The notes beneath the pieces are model-generated. The model was given only the letters and a program-made list of their open reading frames with translations. It did no database searches and was not told where the DNA came from. A stretch of DNA of 64,000 nt from an uncultured Bacteroidales bacterium (GTDB taxonomy: Bacteria > Bacteroidota > Bacteroidia > Bacteroidales > Muribaculaceae): the NCBI GenBank assembly GCA_902762385.1, contig CACWNQ010000002.1, forward strand, positions 62,001 through 126,000, written 5' to 3'. The position numbers were made by a program, and so were the translations under genes. Shown one piece after another: positions 41,866-50,117 of the stretch. Position 1 is the first letter of the stretch. Each line of letters begins with the position of its first letter.

Positions 41866-44637
41866 ATGGATTATAACTTTAACGAGATTGAGAAAAAGTG
41901 GCAACAGTACTGGAGGGACAACAATACCTATAAGGTTGACATCGACGAGAGCCGTCCTAAGTTCTACGTTCTTGACATGTTCCCCTACCCTAGTGGCGCA
42001 GGCCTGCATGTGGGTCATCCACTGGGCTACATTGCCAGCGACATCTATGCGCGCTACAAGCGCAACAAGGGCTTCAACGTGCTGCATCCCATGGGCTACG
42101 ACGCCTATGGCCTGCCCGCCGAGCAATATGCCATCAAGACTGGCCAGCATCCTGAAATTACCACTAATCAGAACATCAAGCGCTACCGTGAGCAGCTCGA
42201 GAAGATAGGCTTCTGCTACGACTGGAGCCGTGAGGTGCGCACCTGCGAGCCCAGCTACTACAAGTGGACTCAGTGGGCATTCTTGCAGATGTTCAAGAGC
42301 TACTATAACACCGAGCTCGATAAGGCTCGTCCCATTGATGAACTTGTAGCATATTTTGAGAAGAACGGTAGCGAGGGCTGCAACGCACATACCAGCGCTA
42401 ATGTGGAGTTCACCGCCGACGAGTGGAACGCCATGACCAACGCCGAGCGTAGCCAGATGCTCATGAACTACCGTATCGCCTACCTGGGTAACACAATGGT
42501 TAACTGGTGCCCCAAGCTGGGTACAGTGCTCGCCAACGATGAGGTGAGCGAGGGCGTGTCGGTTCGTGGTGGATATCCAGTTGAGCAGAAGGTGATGCGC
42601 CAGTGGTGCCTGCGCGTGAGCGCCTATGCCGGCCGCCTGCTGCGTGACCTCGACACCATAGAGTGGAGCGACTCAATCAAGGAGACCCAGAAAAACTGGA
42701 TAGGCTATAGCGAGGGTGCCGAGATGCTCTTCCCCATTGTGGGTAGCGACGAGCAGTTGCTCATCTTCACCACTCGTGCCGACACAATCTTTGGCGTAAC
42801 ATTTATGGTGCTGGCGCCCGAGAGCGAATATGTGGAGCAGGTTGTGACACCCGAGCAGCGCGAGGCAGTAGATGCCTATCTCGATGAAGTTAAGCACAAG
42901 ACTGAGCGCGAGCGCTTGATAGAGAAGAAGGTGAGTGGCGTGTTCAGTGGCAGTTATGCCCTTAACCCCGTTACAGGCAAGGAGATACCCATCTACATCA
43001 GCGACTATGTGCTGGCAGGCTACGGCACTGGTGCCATCATGGCAGTGCCCGCCCACGATAGCCGCGACTATGCCTTTGCTAAGCATTTTGACCTTCCCAT
43101 TATCCCACTGATTGAGGGAGCCGATGTGAGCGAGGAGAGTTTCGATGCCAAAGACGGCATCATGATGAACTCGAGCAACGAACGCCTGCAACTCAACGGC
43201 CTGCAGGTGAAAGACGCCATTGCCAAGACCAAGGAATATATCGCCGTGGCTGGAATAGGCAAGGTGAAGGTGAACTACCGTCTGCGCGACGCCATCTTCA
43301 GCCGTCAGCGCTATTGGGGCGAGCCCTTCCCCATCTATTACGATGAGGACGGACAGCCACAGCCACTCGACGAGAGTGAACTGCCACTGCAGTTGCCCGA
43401 GGTCGACAAGTTCTTGCCCACCGAGACCGGCGAGCCTCCATTGGGCCGCGCCAAGAACTGGGTGGCAAGCAATGGTCGTCCACTTGAGTTGAACACTATG
43501 CCAGGTTTTGCAGGTTCGAGTGCCTACTACCTGCGCTACATGGACCCACATAACGACAATGCCCTCGTGAGCAAGGAAGCCGACGAGTATTGGCGTCAGG
43601 TTGACCTGTATGTGGGTGGTACCGAGCACGCTACCGGTCACTTGATTTACAGCCGATTCTGGAACAAGTTCCTATATGACTACGGTTATGTGTGTGAAGC
43701 TGAGCCTTTCAGCAAACTTGTGAACCAAGGCATGATTCAGGGCCGCTCAAACTTCGTTTATCGCATCAAGGACACTAATAAGTTTGTGTCCTACAACCTC
43801 AAGAATGACTACGACACCACCCAGATTCACGTCGACATAAACCTGGTTGAGAATGACGTTCTCGACATCGAGGCATTCAAGGCTTGGAGCCCTGAGTATG
43901 CCAATGCCGAGTTTGTGCTCGAGAATGGCAAGTACATCTGCGGCTGGGCAATCGAGAAGATGTCGAAGTCGATGTACAACGTGGTTAACCCCGACGACAT
44001 CGTTGAACAGCACGGTGCCGACACTCTGCGCCTGTATGAGATGTTCCTTGGTCCTGTCGAGGCAAGCAAGCCTTGGGATCCTAACAACATAGGTGGTGTG
44101 AGCCGCTTCCTCAAGCGCCTGTGGGGACTATTCTTCAAGGGCGATGAGATGCAGCTTGTCGACGAGAAACCCAGCGCCGAGGCATTGAAGTCGATTCACA
44201 AACTCATCAAGAAGGTGACCCAAGACATCGAGCAGTTCTCTTACAATACCAGCGTGGCAGCGTTCATGATTTGCGTGAACGAACTCAGCACGATGAAGTG
44301 CAAGACCAAGAGCGTGTATCGCGACCTGGTAGTATTGCTCTCGCCATTTGCTCCACACATCGCCGAGGAACTGTGGCACCAGCTGGGTGAGCAGGGAACC
44401 GTGTGCGATGCTAAGTGGCCCGAGTGGAACGAGGAATACCTCAAGGAGAGCGTAGTGAAATACACCGTTCTCTTCAATGGCAAGCCTCGCTACAACGTTG
44501 AGGTGCCAGCCGGCACTCCAGGCGACGAGGTTCAGCGCATAGCCCTCGCCCATGAGGGAGCAGCTAAGTGGCTTAACGGCAACGCTCCCAAGAAGGTGAT
44601 TGTTGTTCCCAACAAAATTGTGAATGTGGTAGTTTAG
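41866..44637 (+). CDS. leuS: leucyl-tRNA synthetase
   Basis: LeuRS charges tRNA-Leu. Visible are the HIGH-type motif in [16 protein letters not shown] (about residue 42-57), the editing domain ([35 protein letters not shown]), and [10 protein letters not shown] (near residue 700). The length of 923 includes an insertion before KMSKS ([18 protein letters not shown] and following), typical of Bacteroidota. The C-terminal domain ends in [14 protein letters not shown]. Confidence 0.98.
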   Translation: MDYNFNEIEKKWQQYWRDNNTYKVDIDESRPKFYVLDMFPYPSGAGLHVGHPLGYIASDIYARYKRNKGFNVLHPMGYDAYGLPAEQYAIKTGQHPEITTNQNIKRYREQLEKIGFCYDWSREVRTCEPSYYKWTQWAFLQMFKSYYNTELDKARPIDELVAYFEKNGSEGCNAHTSANVEFTADEWNAMTNAERSQMLMNYRIAYLGNTMVNWCPKLGTVLANDEVSEGVSVRGGYPVEQKVMRQWCLRVSAYAGRLLRDLDTIEWSDSIKETQKNWIGYSEGAEMLFPIVGSDEQLLIFTTRADTIFGVTFMVLAPESEYVEQVVTPEQREAVDAYLDEVKHKTERERLIEKKVSGVFSGSYALNPVTGKEIPIYISDYVLAGYGTGAIMAVPAHDSRDYAFAKHFDLPIIPLIEGADVSEESFDAKDGIMMNSSNERLQLNGLQVKDAIAKTKEYIAVAGIGKVKVNYRLRDAIFSRQRYWGEPFPIYYDEDGQPQPLDESELPLQLPEVDKFLPTETGEPPLGRAKNWVASNGRPLELNTMPGFAGSSAYYLRYMDPHNDNALVSKEADEYWRQVDLYVGGTEHATGHLIYSRFWNKFLYDYGYVCEAEPFSKLVNQGMIQGRSNFVYRIKDTNKFVSYNLKNDYDTTQIHVDINLVENDVLDIEAFKAWSPEYANAEFVLENGKYICGWAIEKMSKSMYNVVNPDDIVEQHGADTLRLYEMFLGPVEASKPWDPNNIGGVSRFLKRLWGLFFKGDEMQLVDEKPSAEALKSIHKLIKKVTQDIEQFSYNTSVAAFMICVNELSTMKCKTKSVYRDLVVLLSPFAPHIAEELWHQLGEQGTVCDAKWPEWNEEYLKESVVKYTVLFNGKPRYNVEVPAGTPGDEVQRIALAHEGAAKWLNGNAPKKVIVVPNKIVNVVV

Positions 44638-44676
44638 GAGTTGTGAGTTCTGAGTTCTGAGTTTCTGAGTTCTGAG
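44638..44676. repeat. GAGTTCT-type repeat immediately after leuS
   Basis: Five tandem GAGTT(G/C)T(G) units start right after the leuS stop codon. They are complementary to the ACTCATAACTC-type repeat at 45081-45128, so the two bracket the IVP gene as an inverted pair. Confidence 0.8.
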
Positions 44677-44709
44677 ATATTATTATTTGCATAAAAATAT
44701 TGATAAGTA

Positions 44710-45072
44710 ATGCAAGATTATAAAAAAATTGATGTATGGAAGCGTAGCTATGAATTTTCTAAGGAGATTTATGGCATAACATCTAGTTTTCCTGATGAAG
44801 AAAAATTTGGTCTTGCAAGTCAAGTTAGAAGGGCTGCTGTGTCGATACCTATTAATATTGCTGAAGGATCAGGAAGAAACTCTAGAAAAGATTTTGCTAA
44901 TTTTATACAGATAGCTATTGGGTCGGCGAGCGAAGTAGAATGTGAACTACTTTTATCAAAAGACTTAAATTTTATTGACGATGAGAATTTTTCAGGATTA
45001 TGTAAAGAGATTATAGAAATTAGAAAAATGTTGATTTCTTTCAGAAAAACCCTGCTCAATTACAAACAATAA
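44710..45072 (+). CDS. four-helix bundle protein (23S rRNA IVP / S23 family)
   Basis: The 120-residue protein matches the S23/IVP family: MQDYKKIDVWKRSYEFSKEI, YGITSSFPDEEKFGLASQVR, RAAVSIPINIAEGSGRNSRK, DFANFIQIAIGSASEVECEL. Members form pentameric four-helix bundles and were first found in intervening sequences of 23S rRNA; relatives include Avd of diversity-generating retroelements. Here no rRNA or reverse transcriptase is near. The gene is AT-rich and flanked by complementary repeats, as a transferred unit would be. Confidence 0.93.
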   Translation: MQDYKKIDVWKRSYEFSKEIYGITSSFPDEEKFGLASQVRRAAVSIPINIAEGSGRNSRKDFANFIQIAIGSASEVECELLLSKDLNFIDDENFSGLCKEIIEIRKMLISFRKTLLNYKQ

Positions 45073-45080
45073 GAATCCCA

Positions 45081-45128
45081 ATAACTCGTAACTCATAACT
45101 CAAAACTCATAACTCAAAACTCAAAACT
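45081..45128. repeat. ACTCATAACTCAAA-type repeat after the IVP gene
   Basis: Seven tandem (A/T)AACTC(A/G) units run up to the next start codon and are complementary to the repeat after leuS. Confidence 0.8.
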
Positions 45129-46127
45129 ATGAAGGAGCGCATACCCTGGCTCGACTATGTGAGGTTTTTCAGTATCTTCCTTGTGATACTGTTTCACACG
45201 CCTCCACAGACGCCAATAATGGATGGCAAGGTAATCATTAACTTGCGCATCCCGCTCTTCTTTTGTATTTCGGGCTATCTGTTCAACATAGTAAAATACA
45301 GCACTTTCGGGCAGTTTTTCAAGCATCGAGGCAAGCAGATACTGGTGCCCTATGTAACCTTCTTTGTCGTGTTCTATGCCTTGTGGCTAGTAGTGGGGAA
45401 ACAACTAGGTGATGCCGACGTAACATGGTGGCAGCCCCTAGTCGACTTTGTAAAGGGCGAGCCTCACACCGTGCTTGGCACCTTCTGGTACCTGTCGTGC
45501 CTGCTCGTGATGCAGATTCTCTATTACTTCATGCAGCGATGGCTACCCAGCCAGTGGCTGTTTCCTGCCAGCATAATGCTCTCGGTGGCAGCCATCAACT
45601 GTCCTCTCGAGAACTACTGGCACGTGTGGAACGCTATGGTCTACATGCCGTTCTACGCCTTTGGCAACAGTTTCAAGAACTATATCAAGGGTGTGGAATT
45701 CACGTCGAAGCGTCGCACAGCCGTGCTGCTTGCGCTTGGCATTCTCTCGATTGTGATAATGGTGCTTAGCATCTACATCGAGGAGAAGAATAGCATGAAT
45801 GTGATAAAGATAGCCTGTGGTGTGATGACGATTCCCACCTACATTGCTATCGCCAAGTGGTTTGCCAATCGCTATGGCCGCAATCGTGCGATTCAACTGG
45901 TGGTGATGAACGGTACCGTGTATCTCGCCTTCCAGAACCACCTTATAGGTTTTATCAAGGTGTTGCTCGAGCGTGCATTCTACACAGGCGTGATGGATGA
46001 CCACATGTGGCTTAAATTTATTGTTCCGTTTGTTGTAATGATAATGATTTATCCGTTTGCCTGGTTTATTCATCACTATGCACCATGGATGCTTGGCAAG
46101 AAGAGGCAAGAAACGCTTATTTACTGA
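45129..46127 (+). CDS. acyltransferase family 3 membrane protein
   Basis: The 332-residue protein has about ten hydrophobic segments and the Acyl_transf_3 start IPWLDYVRFFSIFLVILFHT with the conserved early Arg and His, then LRIPLFFCISGYLF. These enzymes acetylate or succinylate sugars of surface glycans. The end WFIHHYAPWMLGKK is normal. It starts immediately after the tandem repeat, so its native 5' leader may have been replaced by the repeat unit. Confidence 0.9.
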   Translation: MKERIPWLDYVRFFSIFLVILFHTPPQTPIMDGKVIINLRIPLFFCISGYLFNIVKYSTFGQFFKHRGKQILVPYVTFFVVFYALWLVVGKQLGDADVTWWQPLVDFVKGEPHTVLGTFWYLSCLLVMQILYYFMQRWLPSQWLFPASIMLSVAAINCPLENYWHVWNAMVYMPFYAFGNSFKNYIKGVEFTSKRRTAVLLALGILSIVIMVLSIYIEEKNSMNVIKIACGVMTIPTYIAIAKWFANRYGRNRAIQLVVMNGTVYLAFQNHLIGFIKVLLERAFYTGVMDDHMWLKFIVPFVVMIMIYPFAWFIHHYAPWMLGKKRQETLIY

Positions 46128-46142
46128 TATTTCCTTGGTAAG

Positions 46143-46949
46143 ATGAAATTATCGAAGTTTATATACTTGTTTTTGCTGGTGGCTGTGCTGGTGGCATGCG
46201 ACTCGGGACAGAGTGCGCAGGCGGGCAACAGCGAGGCACCGCGAGTTCGCAAGGCAAGGGTAAAGAAGAGTGTGACAAAGTCGACAAAGGTGGATGAAAT
46301 TATTGTCGATAGCACTGCACAAAACTCATTGCCACAAGGTTTTGTGTATGTCAAGAATGTGATTCCCGACGTGATTGAGGAATTGCGCTACAACACCACC
46401 AACAACTTCATGGGAGAGCGTGCCGACGGATATCAGGCCAACCGCGCCATACTAACCGTGGAAGCCGCTAACGCCTTGAAGAGTGCGGCCGATGAACTTC
46501 GCGACAAGGGATATGTGATAAAAATCTATGATGCCTATCGTCCGCAGAGTGCTGTAAGTCACTTTGTGCGCTGGTCGCTTAGTGCCGATGAACGCAATAA
46601 GGCCGACTACTACCCTACCTTGAGTAAGCGCAGCCTTTTCGGTAAATATATTTCGCGCAAGTCGGGTCACTCGCGTGGCAGCACCATCGACATGACAATA
46701 TGCTACAAGGATAGTGGCAAGGAGGTTGACATGGGTGGTCATTTCGATTTCTTCGGTCAGGCATCGCACACTGTGTTTGTCGGGAAATATCCACTTGGCG
46801 AGGTCACTGGCGAGCATCGTCGCATGCGACTCATGCTCAAGGACGTGATGACTCGTCATGGCTTTAAACCCATAAGAAACGAGTGGTGGCATTTCACCCT
46901 CAGAAACGAGCCTCATCGCAACTCCTACTATAACTTCCCTGTGAAATGA
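46143..46949 (+). CDS. D-alanyl-D-alanine dipeptidase lipoprotein (VanX/DdpX family, M15)
   Basis: A lipobox VAC (Cys19) precedes a linker with RKARVKKSVTKSTK, then a VanX-type domain: YVKNVIPDVIEELRYNTTNN, IYDAYRPQSAVSHFV, SGHSRGSTIDM (S-x-H-x3-G-x3-D zinc site) and NEWWHFTLR (catalytic Glu and zinc His). It would cleave D-Ala-D-Ala dipeptides; being a lipoprotein it works in the periplasm, which fits cell wall turnover rather than vancomycin resistance. No vanR/S/H/A genes are near. Confidence 0.92.
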   Translation: MKLSKFIYLFLLVAVLVACDSGQSAQAGNSEAPRVRKARVKKSVTKSTKVDEIIVDSTAQNSLPQGFVYVKNVIPDVIEELRYNTTNNFMGERADGYQANRAILTVEAANALKSAADELRDKGYVIKIYDAYRPQSAVSHFVRWSLSADERNKADYYPTLSKRSLFGKYISRKSGHSRGSTIDMTICYKDSGKEVDMGGHFDFFGQASHTVFVGKYPLGEVTGEHRRMRLMLKDVMTRHGFKPIRNEWWHFTLRNEPHRNSYYNFPVK

Positions 46950-46994
46950 TTATTTGCCATTTGCCTTTTTCAGTGAGATTCTAGAAATTATTCT

Positions 46995-47927
46995 ATGCAG
47001 TACTTGGGAGAGATGATATCGATAGGTGTGGCATTCTCGTGGACCGCTACAGCATTGCTCAGCGAGATGGGCAGCAAGCGCATGGGCAACGTTACGCTCA
47101 ACTTTGTGCGCATGGGCATCACGCTTATATTCTCGGCCATACTCTTCTGGGTTGTGACTGGCCGTCCGCTGCCGGCACATGCTAGCACCGAGGCCTACTT
47201 GTGGATGATGCTCTCGGGCCTTGTGGGGTATGTGATAGGCGACTTCTGTCTGTTTCAGTGCTACATCATCATCGGGTCGAAATTTGGTCAGCTCTTCATG
47301 ACTCTTGCTCCCATTACCGCTGCCGTGATGGCATGGATAACACTTAGGCAGCAAATAAGGCCTACAGCCATACTTGCTATGGCAGTGACCCTTACAGGTA
47401 TAGCCATAACCGTGCTGGGTCGTGGCGATGGAAGTAATCATAGGTTGTCGCTCAAACTGCCGTTAAATGGCGTGCTTTTCGCCATAGGTGCTGCCGTGTG
47501 CCAGGGTGTGGGACTCGTGCTTAGCAAAATAGGTATGGACCACTACGAATCGTCGCTCACCGAGCCTTGTGCACCATGGATACTGCCTTTCTATGCCAAC
47601 GTGTTTCGTTGCATAGCAGGAATCACTGGATTCACGCTACTGTTGCTATTCCGTGATGGATTCACGTCGCTGCGCAAGAACATCACCGACCGCACAAGCA
47701 TGACGGTGGCAACTCTCACAACCATTTTTGGGCCTTTTGTGGGCGTGGGCTGCTCGCTGCTTGCAGTGCAGTACACCAGCGCCGGCATTGCCAGCACGCT
47801 CATGGCGCTCACTCCCATCATCATCATCTTGCCCGCATGGTGGCTCTTCAAGCAGCCCATCACCATCAAGAGCGTGATTGGTGCCCTTATCTCGGTAGCA
47901 GGTGTGTCGCTATTCTTCCTGCTCTAG
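46995..47927 (+). CDS. EamA/DMT-family transporter
   Basis: The 310-residue protein has ten hydrophobic segments and the double EamA repeat: SWTATALLSEMGSKRMG, GLVGYVIGDFCLFQCYIIIG, TLAPITAAVMAWITLRQQI in the first half and LLAVQYTSAGIASTLMALTP, IIIILPAWWLFKQPITIKSV in the second. It likely exports metabolites or amino acids; the substrate is unknown. A terminator follows. Confidence 0.9.
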   Translation: MQYLGEMISIGVAFSWTATALLSEMGSKRMGNVTLNFVRMGITLIFSAILFWVVTGRPLPAHASTEAYLWMMLSGLVGYVIGDFCLFQCYIIIGSKFGQLFMTLAPITAAVMAWITLRQQIRPTAILAMAVTLTGIAITVLGRGDGSNHRLSLKLPLNGVLFAIGAAVCQGVGLVLSKIGMDHYESSLTEPCAPWILPFYANVFRCIAGITGFTLLLLFRDGFTSLRKNITDRTSMTVATLTTIFGPFVGVGCSLLAVQYTSAGIASTLMALTPIIIILPAWWLFKQPITIKSVIGALISVAGVSLFFLL

Positions 47928-47960
47928 TTCCTACCACACATTATTGCTTTTTTAATAATT

Positions 47961-47995
47961 GTTGCGTGAGTGATTATCTCACGTAACGCTTTTTT
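47961..47995 (+). terminator. Rho-independent terminator of the EamA gene
   Basis: GTTGCGTGAG and CTCACGTAAC pair with one G-T wobble around a 7-nt loop and are followed by GCTTTTTTG. Confidence 0.88.
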
Positions 47996-48012
47996 GTTTT
48001 TGATATTTTTCT

Positions 48013-48020
48013 TAATTTTG
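48013..48020 (+). promoter_or_regulatory. Bacteroidota -7 box (TAATTTTG) for corA
   Basis: TAATTTTG lies 42 nt before the start; TTG at 47994-47996 leaves a short 16-nt spacer. Confidence 0.6.
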
Positions 48021-48062
48021 CACTCACTGATGAAAGAAGCACCTTAATAATCTTGCAGAATT

Positions 48063-48992
48063 ATGATTACCTACTGGAAATATGACACACGATATGTTCA
48101 GGTCGATGAGTGGCAGCCTGGATACTGGATTCGCGTGAGTAATCCCACAACCGAAGAACTCGAACTGCTTGAGAGTCGATGGAATGTGCCTCTCGACGAG
48201 GTGCGCGATGCTAACGATGCCGATGAGCGTCCACGTCTGGATTTAGAGGAGAATTGGCTTGCTGCTATTGTGCGCATTCCCAATAGTTACGTCGACGAAG
48301 ACGGCGACACGGTGTTCACCACTCGGCCACTTTCGGTCTTGATTAAAGGTGATGTGTTTGTCACAGTGAGCTTTTTTGAAAGCCCAGTGCTCACCGACTT
48401 CATCGCATGGAGCAACCGCCGAGGCCAGCCTGAGCGTCGTGGCTGCGACATGCTATTGTCAGTATTGCTTTCCAGTTCGGTATGGTATCTCAAGTATTTG
48501 AAGCAGATGAACTCAATGATGATGGCTGCCGAGGAGCAACTCGAGAAGTCGATGAATAATGAGGAACTCCAGAAGATGATGGGTCTGGGAAAATACCTTA
48601 TCTACTTCATCACGTCGCTGCGAGGCAATGAAATGGTGCTCATGCGACTCAGGAAAGTGCTGCGCAACGTGACCTACGATGAAGACCTGCTCGACGATGT
48701 GGAAATCGAGATGCAGCAAGCCTATGACACGGCAAGCATCTACAGCAAGATTCTTGAGCGTCAGCAGTCGACCTATTCATCAATCATTGGCAATAACATG
48801 AACGTGATAATGCGCACCCTCACAGTTATCACCATCATCCTGATGGTGCCAACGGGCATCGCAGGCTTCTATGGCATGAATGTGCCCAACGGAATGGAGT
48901 CGTGGATGTGGGGATTTGTGTTCGCAATACTCCTCTCGGTGATTCTGTCGATATTGATCTACGTTTACCTCAAGCGCAAAAAACTCATCTAA
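48063..48992 (+). CDS. corA: CorA-family magnesium/divalent cation transporter
   Basis: The 309-residue protein has a cytosolic N-terminal domain and two C-terminal membrane helices. The signature GMN sits in GIAGFYGMNVPNG at the end of the first helix. The last residues YVYLKRKKLI are basic, as in CorA. It takes up Mg2+ (or Co2+/Ni2+) as a pentamer. It is transcribed alone. Confidence 0.92.
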   Translation: MITYWKYDTRYVQVDEWQPGYWIRVSNPTTEELELLESRWNVPLDEVRDANDADERPRLDLEENWLAAIVRIPNSYVDEDGDTVFTTRPLSVLIKGDVFVTVSFFESPVLTDFIAWSNRRGQPERRGCDMLLSVLLSSSVWYLKYLKQMNSMMMAAEEQLEKSMNNEELQKMMGLGKYLIYFITSLRGNEMVLMRLRKVLRNVTYDEDLLDDVEIEMQQAYDTASIYSKILERQQSTYSSIIGNNMNVIMRTLTVITIILMVPTGIAGFYGMNVPNGMESWMWGFVFAILLSVILSILIYVYLKRKKLI

Positions 48993-49193
48993 ATTGCGCA
49001 GCGTTAGGGAGATAAAGTTGAAACAACATAAAAAACTGGTTATGGCATTTTGTTCAACTTTTTTGTCAAAAACTTTACTGAAATCGTCACACATTGAAAA
49101 TATTTCTTTATTTTTCCTAATTTTCAATTAATTAAAATTCATCGAACCCACGTTAATTTACTGCATTATTAATAACATAAAAACATAATACTT

Positions 49194-49571
49194 ATGAAAC
49201 GCCTTTGTTTTCTCTCTTTTTTGCTATGTACAGTATTGACATTGTCGGCTAGTATCTCACATGCTACTTATAAAGGTAAGATTGGGCCTTATGGAGTTGA
49301 GTTTGTGTTTGCTCACGTTTCTGGCATGGGAAATGGTGCTCAGTATCGTTATTTAACAATAAAGGTAAATCATGGTGACTGGATTACACTCGAAGAAGCA
49401 GGCTTCAAGGGTAAATATCAAATATTTAAAGAATATATAAATGGTCGTAATACAGGTACTTTTTACTTAATATTCAATAATTATGGTCTCAAAGGAAACT
49501 TTGTGAATTCACAGGGAAAGAAATATACAGTTAGTGCAAAACGAACATCATCTTATTATGACGGTATCTGA
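49194..49571 (+). CDS. small secreted hypothetical protein
   Basis: The 125-residue product has a signal peptide (MKRLCFLSFLLCTVL, cleavage near SHA at about residue 24). The mature part looks like a small beta-barrel or sandwich (TYKGKIGPYGVEFVFAHVSG, YRYLTIKVNHGDWITLEEAG, YLIFNNYGLKGNFVNSQGKK). I do not recognise the family. AT-rich relative to its neighbours; no clear promoter box. Confidence 0.65.
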   Translation: MKRLCFLSFLLCTVLTLSASISHATYKGKIGPYGVEFVFAHVSGMGNGAQYRYLTIKVNHGDWITLEEAGFKGKYQIFKEYINGRNTGTFYLIFNNYGLKGNFVNSQGKKYTVSAKRTSSYYDGI

Positions 49572-49627
49572 TAGATCTGTTGATATCTAATAATTTTTTT
49601 GTTTTGATAAACTAAGTCTTAGTGTTG

Positions 49628-49658
49628 TTGTAAATACGGTGGAAAAGTTGTATCTTTG
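49628..49658 (+). promoter_or_regulatory. full Bacteroidota promoter for ybeY-mnmG
   Basis: TTG at 49628-49630, a 20-nt spacer and TATCTTTG at 49651-49658, 27 nt before the ybeY start. Confidence 0.82.
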
Positions 49659-49684
49659 CATTTCGTTTTTAGAAAGCGCATTTT

Positions 49685-50116
49685 ATGGAAATCAGCTTCA
49701 TGGTACAGAATGTGGAGATGCCACAAATCGATGCTTCGGCATTTGAGGGGTGGATTGAGGAGGTTGCCCGTCGTCACGACCGTCGAGTGGGTGCACTCAC
49801 CTATGTGTTGTGCGATGATGAATATATCCTCGCCACCAACCGCCAATTCCTGGGCCATGACTATTACACCGACATCATTACCTTCGACTACAGTAACAGC
49901 CACCGCATCAGCGGTGATATGGTGATTTCGCTCGACACGGTGCGCACCAACGCTGAGCAGCTGGGTGTGGACTATAACACCGAGTTGCTGCGTGTGCTTG
50001 TGCACGGCGTGCTGCACTTGTGTGGCATCAACGACAAGGGTCCCGGTGAGCGCGAAATCATGGAGCAGCATGAGAACGAGGCATTAGCTATTGCCCCCGA
50101 CAACATATTGGCATAA
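49685..50116 (+). CDS. ybeY: rRNA maturation endoribonuclease YbeY
   Basis: YbeY is a metal-dependent RNase for 16S rRNA 3' end maturation and ribosome quality control. The 143-residue protein has DYYTDIITFDYS, then the zinc motif LVHGVLHLCGINDKG. In most bacteria the motif is HGxLHLxGYDH with three His; here the third His is replaced (NDK), which I recall as common in Bacteroidota but cannot verify. The ATG at 49685 follows the promoter. It ends 1 nt before the mnmG start. Confidence 0.92.
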   Translation: MEISFMVQNVEMPQIDASAFEGWIEEVARRHDRRVGALTYVLCDDEYILATNRQFLGHDYYTDIITFDYSNSHRISGDMVISLDTVRTNAEQLGVDYNTELLRVLVHGVLHLCGINDKGPGEREIMEQHENEALAIAPDNILA

Positions 50117-50117
50117 A

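Noticed and set aside
42673-43641. 322-codon open frame opposite leuS
   Set aside because: Antisense shadow of the leuS editing domain.
44710-45072. Avd protein of a diversity-generating retroelement
   Set aside because: No reverse transcriptase, template repeat or variable target is visible nearby; it fits the S23/IVP branch.
46143-46949. Vancomycin resistance gene
   Set aside because: The VanX-like dipeptidase is a lipoprotein and no vanHA or vanRS genes are near; cell wall turnover is more likely.
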